A stretch of DNA of 64,000 bases, from positions 15,879,001 to 15,943,000 of the forward strand of contig NC_092561.1 of the NCBI RefSeq assembly GCF_037975245.1, in the 5' to 3' direction. The position numbers and the translations under genes were made by a program. This document shows positions 14,201-26,947 of this stretch, piece by piece (within the stretch, counting starts at the first letter, position 1; each line of letters opens with the position of its first letter). The notes under the pieces were generated by a model. The model saw only the letters and a program-made list of their open reading frames with translations, ran no database searches and had not been told where the DNA came from. This DNA comes from Apostichopus japonicus (taxonomy: Eukaryota > Echinodermata > Holothuroidea > Aspidochirotida > Stichopodidae).

Positions 14201-17160
14201 TATCACATTTAAGTTCTGTACCCCACAAGCTACACTGGTACTCATATAATATTAGGTCCTACAATGCGAATGATAAGTTTTATTCTGTATAGATTATTGC
14301 TGTCAATTAGATGAATTTATATTGAAGTTTTCATTGTTTGCTAGGTAGATGGATTTAGTTCTAATCAAGTTCTTGAGAGACATATTGTAATTGTAATTTA
14401 ACTGTCTGTACCCCACAAGGTATCCTGGCACTCATACCACATGACCAGAATACAGCATCAATAGGTGAATTTTCATTATCCTGTATATAAAGCACTGTCA
14501 AAGTTATTGTAGGCTACTCATAGCAATGAAGGCATCTACTTAAGGCTTCCACTTAGATGCATTAAGGTATATTTATATCACATTAAAGTTCTGTACCCCA
14601 CAAGCTACACTTGTACTCATATAATCTTAAGTCCTACAATGCGAATAAAAATTTTACTGTACAGATAACCGCGGTCAATCGGTGAATTCATATCAAGGAA
14701 TATCCATTGTTTGCTAGGTAGAAGGATTTAGTTCTTGTTAAGTTCTTGAGAGACAAATTTTAATTTAAATGTCTGTACCCCACAAGGTATCCTGGTACTC
14801 ATACCACATTACCAGAACACAGTATCAATAGGTGAATTTTCATATTCCAGTATAAAACCAAGGTCAAAGTTATTGTTGGCTTCTAATAGCAATGAAGGCA
14901 TCTAATTTAGGCTGCCACTTAGATGCATTAAGGTGTATTTATATCACATTTAAGTTCTGTACCCCACAAGCTACACTGGTACTCATATAATATTAGGTCC
15001 TACAATGCGAATAATAAGTATTTTTTTGTGAATAGATTATCGCTGTCAATTAGATGAATTTATATTGAAGAATTTTCATTGTTTGTTACGTACAGTAGAT
15101 GGCTTTAGTTCTTATTAAGTTCTTGAGAGACAAATTGTAATTTAACTGTCTGTACCCCACAAGGTATCCTGGCACTCATACCACATGACCAGAGTACAGT
15201 ACGACAAATTGTAATTTAACTGTCTGTACCCCACAAGGTATCCTGGCACTCATACAACATGACCAGAATACAACATCAATAGGTGAATTTTCATATTCCA
15301 GTATAAAACCAGGGTCAAAGTTATTGTTTGGCTTCTAATAGCAATGGAGGCATCTACTCTAGCTGTCACTTAGATGCATTAAGGTATATTTATATCACAT
15401 TTAAGTTCTGTACCCCACAAGCTACACTGGTACTCATATAATATTAGGTCCTACAATGCGAATGATAAGTTTTATTCTGTATAGATTATTGCTGTCAATT
15501 AGATGAATTTATATTGAAGTTTTCATTGTTTGCTAGGTAGATGGATTTAGTTCTAATCAAGTTCTTGAGAGACATATTGTAATTGTAATTTAACTGTCTG
15601 TACCCCACAAGGTATCCTGGCACTCATACCACATGACCAGAATACAGCATCAATAGGTGAATTTTCATTATCCTGTATATAAAGCACTGTCAAAGTTATT
15701 GTAGGCTACTCATAGCAATGAAGGCATCTACTTAAGGCTTCCACTTAGATGCATTAAGGTATATTTATATCACATTTAAGTTCTGTACCCCACAAGCTAC
15801 ACTTGTACTCATATAATCTTAAGTCCTACAATGCGAATAAAAATTTTACTGTACAGATAACCGCGGTCAATCGGTGAATTCATATCAAGGAATATCCATT
15901 GTTTGCTAGGTAGAAGGATTTAGTTCTTGTTAAGCTCTTGAGAGACAAATTTTAATTTAAATGTCTGTACCCCACAAGGTATCCTGGTACTCATACCACA
16001 TTACCAGAATACAGTATAAATAGGTGAATTTTCATATTCCAGTATAAAACCAAGGTCAAAGTTATTGTTGGCTTCTAATAGCAATGTTCAAAGGCGTCTA
16101 CTTTAGGCTGCCACTTAGATGCATTAAGGTGTATTTATATCACATTTAAGTTCTGTACCCCACAAGCTACACTGGTACTCATATAATATTAGGTCCTACA
16201 ATGCGAATAATAAGTATTTTTTTGTGTATAGATTATCGCTGTCAATTAGATGAATTTATATTGAAGAATTTTCATTGTTTGCTACGTACAGTAGATGGCT
16301 TTAGTTCTTATTAAGTTCTTGAGAGACAAATTGTAATTTAACTGTCTGTACCCCACAAGGTATCCTGGCACTCATACCACATGACCAGAGTATAGTATCA
16401 ACAAGTTAATATTTATTATCCAGTATATTAAGCACTGTAAAAAATATTGTTGGCTACTCATAGCAATGAAGGCATCTACTTAAGGCTTCCACTTAGATGC
16501 ATTAAGGTATATTTATATCACATTAAAGTTCTGTACCCCACAAGCTACACTTGTACTCATATAATCTTAAGTCCTACAATGCGAATAAAAATTTTACTGT
16601 ACAGATAACCGCGGTCAATCGGTGAATTCATATCAAGGAATATCCATTGTTTGCTAGGTAGAAGGATTTAGTTCTTGTTAAGTTCTTGAGAGACAAATTT
16701 TAATTTAAATGTCTGTACCCCACAAGGTATCCTGGTACTCATACCACATTACCAGAACACAGTATCAATAGGTGAATTTTCATATTCCAGTATAAAACCA
16801 AGGTCAAAGTTATTGTTGGCTTCTAATAGCAATGAAGGCATCTAATTTAGGCTGCCACTTAGATGCATTAAGGTGTATTTATATCACATTTAAGTTCTGT
16901 ACCCCACAAGCTACACTGGTACTCATATAATATTAGGTCCTACAATGCGAATAATAAGTATTTTTTTGTGAATAGATTATCGCTGTCAATTAGATGAATT
17001 TATATTGAAGAATTTTCATTGTTTGTTACGTACAGTAGATGGCTTTAGTTCTTATTAAGTTCTTGAGAGACAAATTGTAATTTAACTGTCTGTACCACAC
17101 AAGGTATCCTGGCACTCATACCACATGACCAGAGTACAGTACGACAAATTGTAATTTAAC
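8290..17160 (+). repeat. Higher-order satellite repeat, period about 3,131 bp, nearly three copies
   Basis: Private variants recur at constant spacing. A gttaagctcttgag variant lies at 9669, 12800 and 15932, and an atgttcaaaggcgtc variant at 9821, 12952 and 16084; both give 3,131-3,132 bp. The ccgcggtcaatcgg B half recurs at intervals of about 1191, 1192 and 747 bp inside each unit. The copies are almost identical by eye, with scattered single-base differences (for example the missing t in ttattcgtatag near 9213 and 12343), so the amplification is recent relative to the monomer divergence. Confidence 0.88.
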
Positions 17161-17749
17161 TGTCTGTACCCCACAAGGTATCCTGGCACTCATACAACAT
17201 GACCAGAGTACAGATTCAACAAGTTAATATTTATTATCCAGTATATCAAGCACTGTAAAAAATATTGTTTGCTACTCATAGCAATGAAGGCATCTACTTT
17301 AGGCTGCCATATAGTTGCATTGTTTTTAAGGTATATTTATATGAAATTTAAGTTTTGTACCCCACAAGCTACACTGGTACTCATATAATGTTAGGTCCTA
17401 CAATGCGAATGATAAGTTTTATTCTGTACTGATTATCGCTGTCAATTAGATATATTTATATTGAAGAGTTTGCATTGTTTGCTAGGTAGATGGATTTATT
17501 TCTAAGTAAGTTCTTGAGAGACATATTGTAATTGTAATTTAACTGTCTGTACCCCACAAGGTATCCTGGCACTCATACCACATGACCAGAATACAGCATC
17601 AATAGGTGAATTTTCATTATCCTGTATATAAAGCACTGTCAAAGTTATTGTTGGCTACTCATAGCAATGAAGGCATCTACTTACGGCTGCCATTTAGTTG
17701 CATTGTTTTTAAGGTATATTTATATGACTTTTAAGTTTTGTATCCCACA

Positions 17750-20700
17750 AGCTACACTGGTACTCATATAATGTTAGGTCCTACAATGCGAATGATCAGT
17801 ATTTTTTTGTATAGATTATCGCTGTCAATTAGATGAATTTATATTGAAGAATTTTCATTGTTTGCTAGGTAGATGGATTTAGTTCTTATTAAGTTCTTGA
17901 GAGACATATTGTAATTTAATTTCAATGTCTGTACCCCACAAGGTATCCTGGCACTCATACAACATGACCAGAGTACAGTATCAACAGGTTAATATTTATT
18001 ATCCAGTATATCAAGCACTGTAAAAAATATTGTGGGCTACTCATAGCAATGAAGGCATCTACTTTAGGCTGCCATTAGTTGTATTGTTTTTAAGGTATAT
18101 TGATATGACATTTAAGTTTTGTACCCCACAAGCTACACTGGTACTCATATAATGTTAGGTCCTACAATGCGAAGGATAAGTTTTATTCTGTACAGATTAT
18201 CGCTGTCAATTAAATATATTTATATTGAAGAGTTTGCATTGTTTGCTAGGTAGATGGATTTATTTCTAATTAAGTTCTTGAGAGACATATTGTAATTGTA
18301 ATTTAACTGTCTGTACCCCACAAGGTATCCTGGCACTCATACCACATGACCAGAATACAGCATCAGTAGGTGAATTTTCATTATCCTGTATATAAAGCAC
18401 TGCCAAAACTATTGTTGGCTACTCATAGCAATGAAGGCATCTACTTAAGGCTGCCATTTAGTTGCATTGTTTTTAAGGTATATTTATATCACATTTAAGT
18501 TTTGTATCCCACAAGCTACACTGGTACTCATATAATGTTAGGTCCTACAATGCGAATGATAAGTATTTTTTTGTATAGATTATCGCTGTCAATTAGATGA
18601 ATTTATATTGAAGAATTTTCATTGTTTGCTAGGTAGATGGATTTAGTTCTTATTAAGTTCTTGAGAGACATATTGTAATTTAATTTCAATGTCTGTACCC
18701 CACAAGGTATCCTGGCACTCATACAACATGACCAGAGTACAGTATCAACAAGTTAATATTTATTATCCAGTATATCAAGCACTGTAAAAAATATTGTTGG
18801 CTACTCATAGCAATGAAGGCATCTACTTTAGGCTGCCATTAGTTGTATTGTTTTTAAGGTATATTTATATGACATTTAAGTTTTGTACCCCACAAGCTAC
18901 ACTGGTACTCATATAATGTTAGGTCCTACAATGCGAATGATAAGTTTTATTCTGTACAGATTATCGCTGTCAATTAAATATATTTATATTGAAGAGTTTG
19001 CATTGTTTGCTAGGTAGATGGATTTATTTCTAATTAAGTTCTTGAGAGACATATTGTAATTGTAATTTAACTGTCTGTACCCCACAAGGTATCCTGGCAC
19101 TCATACCACATGACCAGAATACAGCATCAGTAGGTGAATTTTCATTATCCTGTATATAAAGCACTGCCAAAACTATTGTTGGCTACTCATAGCAATGAAG
19201 GCATCTACTTTAGGCTACCATTTAGTTGCATTGTTTTTAAGGTATATATATGACATTTAAGTTTTGTACCCCACAAGCTACACTGGTACTCATATAATGT
19301 TAGGTCCTACAATGCGAATGATAAGTATTTTTTTGTATAGATTATCGCTGTCAATTAGATGAATTTATATTGAAGAATTTTCATTGTTTGCTAGGTAGAT
19401 GGATTTAGTTCTTATTAAGTTCTTGAGAGACAAATTGTAATTTAACTGTCTGTACCCCACAAGGTATCCTAGCACTCATACCACATGACCAGAGTACAGG
19501 ATGACAAATTATAATTTAACTGTCTGTACCCCATAAGGTATCCTGGCACTCATACCACATGACCAGAGTATAGTACAACAAATTGTTTTTTAACTGTCTG
19601 TACCCCACAAGGTATCCTGGCACTCATACCACATGACCAGAGTACAGTAGGACAAATTGTAATTTAACTGTCTGTACCCCACAAGGTATCCTGGCACTCA
19701 TACAACATGACCAGAGTACAAAATCAACAAGTTAATATTTATTATCCAGTATATCAAGCACTGTAAAAAATATTGTTGGCTACTCATAGCAATGAAGGCA
19801 TCTACTTTAGGCTGCCATTTAGTTGCATTGTTTTTAAGGTATATTTATATGACATTTAAGTTTTGTACCCCACAAGCTACACTGGTACTCATATAATGTT
19901 AGGTCCTACAATGCGAGGATAAGTATTTTTTTGTATAGATTATCGCTGTCAATTAGATGAATTTATATTGAAGAATTTTCATTGTTTGCTAGGTAGATGG
20001 ATTTAGTTCTTATTAAGTTCTTGAGAGACATATTGTAATTTAATTTCAATGTCTGTACCCCACAAGGTATCCTGGCACTCATACAACATGACCAGAGTAC
20101 AGTATCAACAGGTTAATATTTATTATCCAGTATATCAAGCACTGTAAAAAATATTGTGGGCTACTCATAGCAATGAAGGCATCTACTTTAGGCTGCCATT
20201 AGTTGTATTGTTTTTAAGGTATATTTATATGACATTTAAGTTTTGTACCCCACAAGCTACACTGGTACTCATATAATGTTAGGTCCTACAATGCGAATGA
20301 TAAGTTTTATTCTGTACAGATTATCGCTGTCAATTAAATATATTTATATTGAAGAGTTTGCATTGTTTGCTAGGTAGATGGATTTATTTCTAATTAAGTT
20401 CTTGAGAGACATATTGTAATTGTAATTTAACTGTCTGTACCCCACAAGGTATCCTGGCACTCATACCACATGACCAGAATACAGCATCAGTAGGTGAATT
20501 TTCATTATCCTGTATATAAAGCACTGCCAAAACTATTGTTGGCTACTCATAGCAATGAAGGCATCTACTTAAGGCTGCCATTTAGTTGCATTGTTTTTAA
20601 GGTATATTTATATCACATTTAAGTTTTGTATCCCACAAGCTACACTGGTACTCATATAATGTTAGGTCCTACAATGCGAATGATAAGTATTTTTTTGTAT

Positions 20701-21950
20701 AGATTATCGCTGTCAATTAGATGAATTTATATTGAAGAATTTTCATTGTTTGCTAGGTAGATGGATTTAGTTCTTATTAAGTTCTTGAGAGACATATTGT
20801 AATTTAATTTCAATGTCTGTACCCCACAAGGTATCCTGGCACTCATACAACATGACCAGAGTACAGTATCAACAAGTTAATATTTATTATCCAGTATATC
20901 AAGCACTGTAAAAAATATTGTTGGCTACTCATAGCAATGAAGGCATCTACTTTAGGCTGCCATTAGTTGTATTGTTTTTAAGGTATATTTATATGACATT
21001 TAAGTTTTGTACCCCACAAGCTACACTGGTACTCATATAATGTTAGGTCCTACAATGCGAATGATAAGTTTTATTCTGTACAGATTATCGCTGTTAATTA
21101 AATATATTTATATTGAAGAGTTTGCATTGTTTGCTAGGTAGATGGATTTATTTCTAATTAAGTTCTTGAGAGACATATTGTAATTGTAATTTAACTGTCT
21201 GTACCCCACAAGGTATCCTGGCACTCATACCACATGACCAGAATACAGCATCAGTAGGTGAATTTTCATTATCCTGTATATAAAGCACTGCCAAAACTAT
21301 TGTTGGCTACTCATAGCAATGAAGGCATCTACTTTAGGCTACCATTTAGTTGCATTGTTTTTAAGGTATATATATGACATTTAAGTTTTGTACCCCACAA
21401 GCTACACTGGTACTCATATAATGTTAGGTCCTACAATGCGAATGATCAGTATTTTTTTGTATAGATTATCGCTGTCAATTAGATGAATTTATATTGAAGA
21501 ATTTTCATTGTTTGCTAGGTAGATGGATTTAGTTCTTATTAAGTTCTTGAGAGACAAATTGTAATTTAACTGTCTGTACCCCACAAGGTATCCTAGCACT
21601 CATACCACATGACCAGAGTACAGGATGACAAGTTATAATTTAACTGTCTGTACCCCATAAGGTATCCTGGCACTCATACCACATGACCAGAGTATAGTAC
21701 AACAAATTGTAATTTAACTGTCTGTACCCCACAAGGTATCCTGGCACTCATACCACATGACCAGAGTACAGTAGGACAAATTGTAATTTAACTGTCTGTA
21801 CCCCACAAGGTATCCTGGCACTCATACAACATGACCAGAATACAGCATCAGTAGGTGAATTTTCATTATCCTGTATATAAAGCACTGTAAAAAATATTGT
21901 TGGCTACTCATAGCAATGAAGGCATCTACTTTAGGCTGCCATTTAGTTGC
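17750..21950 (+). repeat. Tandem duplication of satellite block, period 2,124 bp
   Basis: The variant attgtgggctac occurs at 18032 and 20156, and the variant taggctaccatttag recurs near 19211 and 21335; both spacings are 2,124 bp. Each copy contains a run of 74-bp short units with a shared tagcactcat variant followed by a ccataagg variant. Copy limits are approximate. Confidence 0.8.
19450..19745 (+). repeat. Example run of the 74-bp short A unit
   Basis: A-type cores start at 19450, 19524, 19598 and 19672, exactly 74 bp apart. Each short unit keeps the first 50 or so bases of half A (core to agagtacagta) and then jumps to the last part of half B (gacaaattgtaatttaactgt). It equals a dimer with about 290-310 bp removed. 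Comparable runs lie near 21590-21800, 24080-24300, 25070-25290, 26070-26290, 28150-28450, 30350-30500, 30860-31150, 33775-34070, 42550-42770, 44630-44930, 46890-47200 and 51190-51490. Doublets occur at 1168-1242, 3719-3790, 4897-4970 and elsewhere on the left. Confidence 0.9.
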
Positions 21951-23819
21951 ATTGTTTTTAAGGTATATTTATATGACATTTAAGTTTTGTACCCCACAAG
22001 CTACACTGGTACTCATATAATATTAGGTCCTACAATGCGAGGATAAGTATTTTTTTGTATAGATTATCGCTGTCAATTAGATGAATTTATATTGAAGAAT
22101 TTCCATTGTTTGCTAGGTAGATGGATTTAGTTCTTATTAAGTTATTGAGAGACATATTGTAATTTAATTTCAATGTCTGTACCCCACAAGGTATCCTGGC
22201 ACTCATACAACATGACCAGAGTACAGTATCAACAAGTTAATATTTATTATCCAGTATATCAAGCACTGTAAAAAATATTGTTGGCTAACTCATAGCAATG
22301 AAGGCATCTACTTTAGGCTGCCATTTAGTTGCATTGTTTTTAAGGTATATTTATATGACATTTAAGTTTTGTACCCCACAAGCTACACTGGTACTCATAT
22401 AATGTTAGGTCCTACAATGCGAATGATAAGTATTTTTTTGTATAGATTATCGCTGTCAATTAGATGAATTTATATTGAAGAATTTCCATTGTTTGCTAGT
22501 TAGATGGATTTAGTACTAATTAAGTTCTTGAGAGACATATTGTAATTGTAATTGAACTGTCTGTACCCCACAAGGTATCCTGGCACTCATACCACATGAC
22601 CAGAATACAGCATCAATAGGTGAATTTTCATTATCCTGTATATAAAGCACTGCAAAAAATATTGTTGGCTACTCATAGCAATGAAGGCATCTACTTTAGG
22701 CTGCCATTTAGATGCATTATTTTTAAGGTATATTTATATGACATTTAAGTTTTGTACCCCACAAGCTACACTGGTACTCATATAATATAAGGTCCTACAA
22801 TGCGAATGATAAGTTTTATTCTGTATAGATTATCGCTGTCAATTAGATGAATTTATATTGAAGAATTTCCATTGTTTGCTAGGTAGATGGATTTAGTTCT
22901 TATTAAGTTCTTGAGAGACATATTGTAATTTAATTTCAATGTCTGTACCCCACAAGGTATCCTGGCACTCATACAACATGACCAGAGTACAGTATCAACA
23001 AGTTAATATTTAATATCCAGTATATCAAGCACTGTAAAAAATATTGTTGGCTACACATAGCAATGAAGGCATCTACTTTAGGCTGCCATTAGTTGCATTG
23101 TTTTTAAGGTATATTTATATGACATTTAAGTTTTGTACCCCACAAGCTACACTGGTACTCATATAATGTTAGGTCCTACAATGCGAATGATAAGTTTTAT
23201 TCTGTACAGATTATCGCTGTTAATTAGATATATTTATATTGAAGAGTTTGCATTGTTTGCTAGGTAGATGGATTTATTTCTAATTAAGTTCTTGAGAGAC
23301 ATATTGTAATTGTAATTTAACTGTCTGTACCCCACAAGGTATCCTGGCACTCATACCACATGACCAGGATACAGCATCAGTTGGTGAATTTTCATTATCC
23401 TGTATATAAAGCACTGCCAAAACTATTGTTGGCTACTCATAGCAATGAAGGCATCTACTTTAGGCTACCATTTAGTTGCATTGTTTTTAAGGTATATTTA
23501 TATGACATTTAAGTTTTGTACCCCACAAGCTACACTGGTACTCATATACTGTAATGTTAGGTCCTACAATGCGAATGATAAGTATTTTTTTGTATAGATT
23601 ATCGCTGTCAATTAGATGAATTTATATTGAAGAATTTCCATTGTTTGCTAGGTAGATGGATTTAGTTCTTATTAAGTTCTTGAGAGACATATTGTAATTT
23701 AATTTCAATGTCTGTACCCCACAAGGTATCCTGGCACTCATACAACATGACCAGAGTACAGTATCAACAAGTTAATATTTATTATCCAGTATATCAAGCA
23801 CTGTAAAAAATATTGTTGG

Positions 23820-25791
23820 CTACTCATAGCAATGAAGGCATCTAATTTAGGCTGCCATTAGTTGCATTGTTTTTAAGGTATATATATGACATTTAAGTTT
23901 TGTACCCCACAAGCTACACTGGTACTCATATAATGTTAGGTCCTACAATGCAAATGATCAGTATTTTTTTGTATAGATTATCGCTGTCAATTAGATGAAT
24001 TTATATTGAAGAATTTTCATTGTTTGCTAGGTAGATGGATTTAGTTCTTATTAAGTTCTTGAGAGACAAATTGTAATTTAACTATCTGTACCCCACAAGG
24101 TATCCTAGCACTCATACCACATGACCAGAGTACAGTACGACAAATTGTAATTTAACTGTCTGTACCCCACAAGGTATCCTGGCACTCATACCACATGACC
24201 AGAGTATAGTACAACAAATTGTAATTTAACTGTCTGTACCCCACAAGGTATCCTGGCACTCATACCACATGACCAGAGTTCAGTACTAAAAACTGTAATT
24301 TAAATGTGTGTACCCCACAAGGTATCCTGGCACTCATACAACATGACCAGAGTACAAAATCAACAAGTTAATATTCATTATCCAGTATATATCAAGCACT
24401 GTAAAAAATATTGTTGGCTACTCATAGCAATGAAGGCATCTACTTTAGGCTGCCATTTAGTTGCATTGTTTTTAAGGTATATTTATATGACATTTAAGTT
24501 TTGTACCCCAAAAGCTACACTGGTACTCATATACTGTAATGTTAGGTCCTACAATGCGAATGATAAGTATTTTTTTGTATAGATTATCGCTGTCAATTAG
24601 ATGAATTTATATTGAAGAATTTCCATTGTTTGCTAGGTAGATGGATTTAGTTCTTATTAAGTTCTTGAGAGACATATTGTAATTTAATTTCAATGTCTGT
24701 ACCCCACAAGGTATCCTGACACTCATACAACATGACCAGAGTACAGTATCAACAAGTTAATATTTATTATCCAGTATATCAAGCACTGTAAAAAATATTG
24801 TTGGCTACTCATAGCAATGAAGGCATCTACTTTAGGCTGCCATTAGTTGCATTGTTTTTAAGGTATATATATGACATTTAAGTTTTGTACCCCACAAGCT
24901 ACACTGGTACTCATATAATGTTAGGTCCTACAATGCAAATGATCAGTATTTTTTTGTATAGATTATCGCTGTCAATTAGATGAATTTATATTGAAGAATT
25001 TTCATTGTTTGCTAGGTAGATGGATTTAGTTCTTATTAAGTTCTTGAGAGACAAATTGTAATTTAACTATCTGTACCCCACAAGGTATCCTAGCACTCAT
25101 ACCACATGACCAGAGTACAGTACGACAAATTGTAATTTAACTGTCTGTACCCCACAAGGTATCCTGGCACTCATACCACATGACCAGAGTATAGTACAAC
25201 AAATTGTAATTTAACTGTCTGTACCCCACAAGGTATCCTGGCACTCATACCACATGACCAGAGTTCAGTACTACAAACTGTAATTTAAATGTGTGTACCC
25301 CACAAGGTATCCTGGCACTCATACAACATGACCAGAGTACAAAATCAACAAGTTAATATTCATTATCCAGTATATATCAAGCACTGTAAAAAATATTGTT
25401 GGCTACTCATAGCAATGAAGGCATCTACTTTAGGCTGCCATTTAGTTGCATTGTTTTTAAGGTATATTTATATGACATTTAAGTTTTGTACCCCAAAAGC
25501 TACACTGGTACTCATATACTGTAATGTTAGGTCCTACAATGCGAATGATAAGTATTTTTTTGTATAGATTATCGCTGTCAATTAGATGAATTTATATTGA
25601 AGAATTTCCATTGTTTGCTAGGTAGATGGATTTAGTTCTTATTAAGTTCTTGAGAGACATATTGTAATTTAATTTCAATGTCTGTACCCCACAAGGTATC
25701 CTGACACTCATACAACATGACCAGAGTACAGTATCAACAAGTTAATATTTATTATCCAGTATATCAAGCACTGTAAAAAATATTGTTGGCT
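23820..25791 (+). repeat. Local tandem duplication, period 985 bp
   Basis: 24304-24582 and 25289-25567 are identical in translation, and nearly all flanking bases repeat at 985 bp. The shared private features are an accccaaaagc variant of the B core, a catatactgtaatg variant, and a run of 74-bp units ending in a gttcagtact variant. The second large duplicate (40398-45050) has only one copy, so this step came after the larger duplication or was lost there. Confidence 0.88.
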
Positions 25792-26685
25792 AAGTACTCA
25801 TAGCAATGAAGGCATCTACTTTAGGCTGCCATTAGTTGCATTGTTTTTAAGGTATATTTATATGACATTTAAGTTTTGTACCCCACAAGCTACACTGGTA
25901 CTCATATAATGTTAGGTCCAACAATGCGAATGATAAGTTTTATTCTGTACAGATTATCGCTGTCAATTAGATATATTTATATTGAAGAGTTTGCATTGTT
26001 TGCTAGGTAGATGGATTTATTTCTAATTAAGTTCTTGAGAGACATATTGTAATTGTAATTTAACTGTCTGTACCCCACAAGGTATCCTAGCACTCATACC
26101 ACATGACCAGAGTACAGTACGACAAATTGTAATTTAACTGTCTGTACCCCACAAGGTATCCTGGCACTCATACCACATGACCAGAGTATAGTACAACAAA
26201 TTGTAATTTAACTGTCTGTACCCCACAAGGTATCCTGGCACTCATACCACATGACCAGAGTATAGTACGACAAATTGTAATTTAACTGTCTGTACCCCAC
26301 AAGGTATCCTGGCACTCATACAACATGACCAGAGTACAAAATCAACAAGTTAATATTTATTATCCAGTATATCAAGCACTGTAAAAAATATTGTTGGCTA
26401 CTCATAGCAATGAAGGCATCTACTTTAGGCTGCCATTTAGTTGCATTGTTTTTAAGGTATATTTATATGACATTTAAGTTTTGTACCCCACAAGCTACAC
26501 TGGTACTCATATAATGTTAGGTCCTACAATGCGAATGATAAGTTTTATTCTGTATAGATTATCGCTGTCAATTAGATGAATTTATATTGAAGAATTTCCA
26601 TTGTTTGCTAGGTAGATGGATTTTTTTCTAATTAAGTTCTTGAGAGACATATTGTAATTGTAATTTAACTGTCTGTACCCCACAA

Positions 26686-26947
26686 AGAGTGTATAGCCTC
26701 CTATAGGCGGAGTGTATAGCCTAGTGGTTAACGCCGGCGTCTCCCAGTCATGAGATCCCCGGTTCAATTCCCCGCCGTCAACAATGTGTGTCGTCTGGCA
26801 AGGGTGTTGTTCAATAACAACTTCCCGACATGGACGTTAAATGGATGTGTGCCGAAAGATTGGCTTCGGTCAGCTTGCGAGTCTATAAGCCTCCATGGCT
26901 TCTTTCGCGAGTTCCTGCTTGCGGGAAGATCACATATACATACATAC
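26686..26947 (+). mobile_element. tRNA-derived SINE-like element, copy 1
   Basis: This is a 262-bp GC-richer block inserted inside the A core, after ctgtaccccacaa; the core resumes as aggtatcctgg at 26948. It has a perfect polymerase III A box, tagcctagtgg (26717-26727), and B box, ggttcaattcc (26761-26771), 33 bp apart, the spacing of a tRNA promoter. The head is partly doubled: gagtgtatagcct occurs at 26687 and 26710. The tRNA-unrelated body contains a perfect 6-bp inverted repeat, gttgttcaataacaac (26806-26821), and the 3' end is a short (cata)n tail. No target duplication beyond one base is seen. It is not a working tRNA, because the T-stem bases do not pair and there is no matching acceptor stem. 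The overlapping ORFs of 61-74 codons are chance. The element is non-coding and would depend on a LINE for movement; the family is unknown to me. Confidence 0.82.

Noticed and set aside
24304-25567. Twin 92-codon ORFs (and a 79-codon relative at 41806)
   Set aside because: They are translations of satellite half-units that happen to lack stops. Identity reflects the 985-bp tandem duplication, not protein conservation.
26710-26783. Possible tRNA gene (A and B boxes, aspartate-like arm sequence)
   Set aside because: The T-stem positions flanking ggttcaattcc do not pair, and there is no complementary acceptor stem. The same block recurs with a body and tail, as a SINE would.
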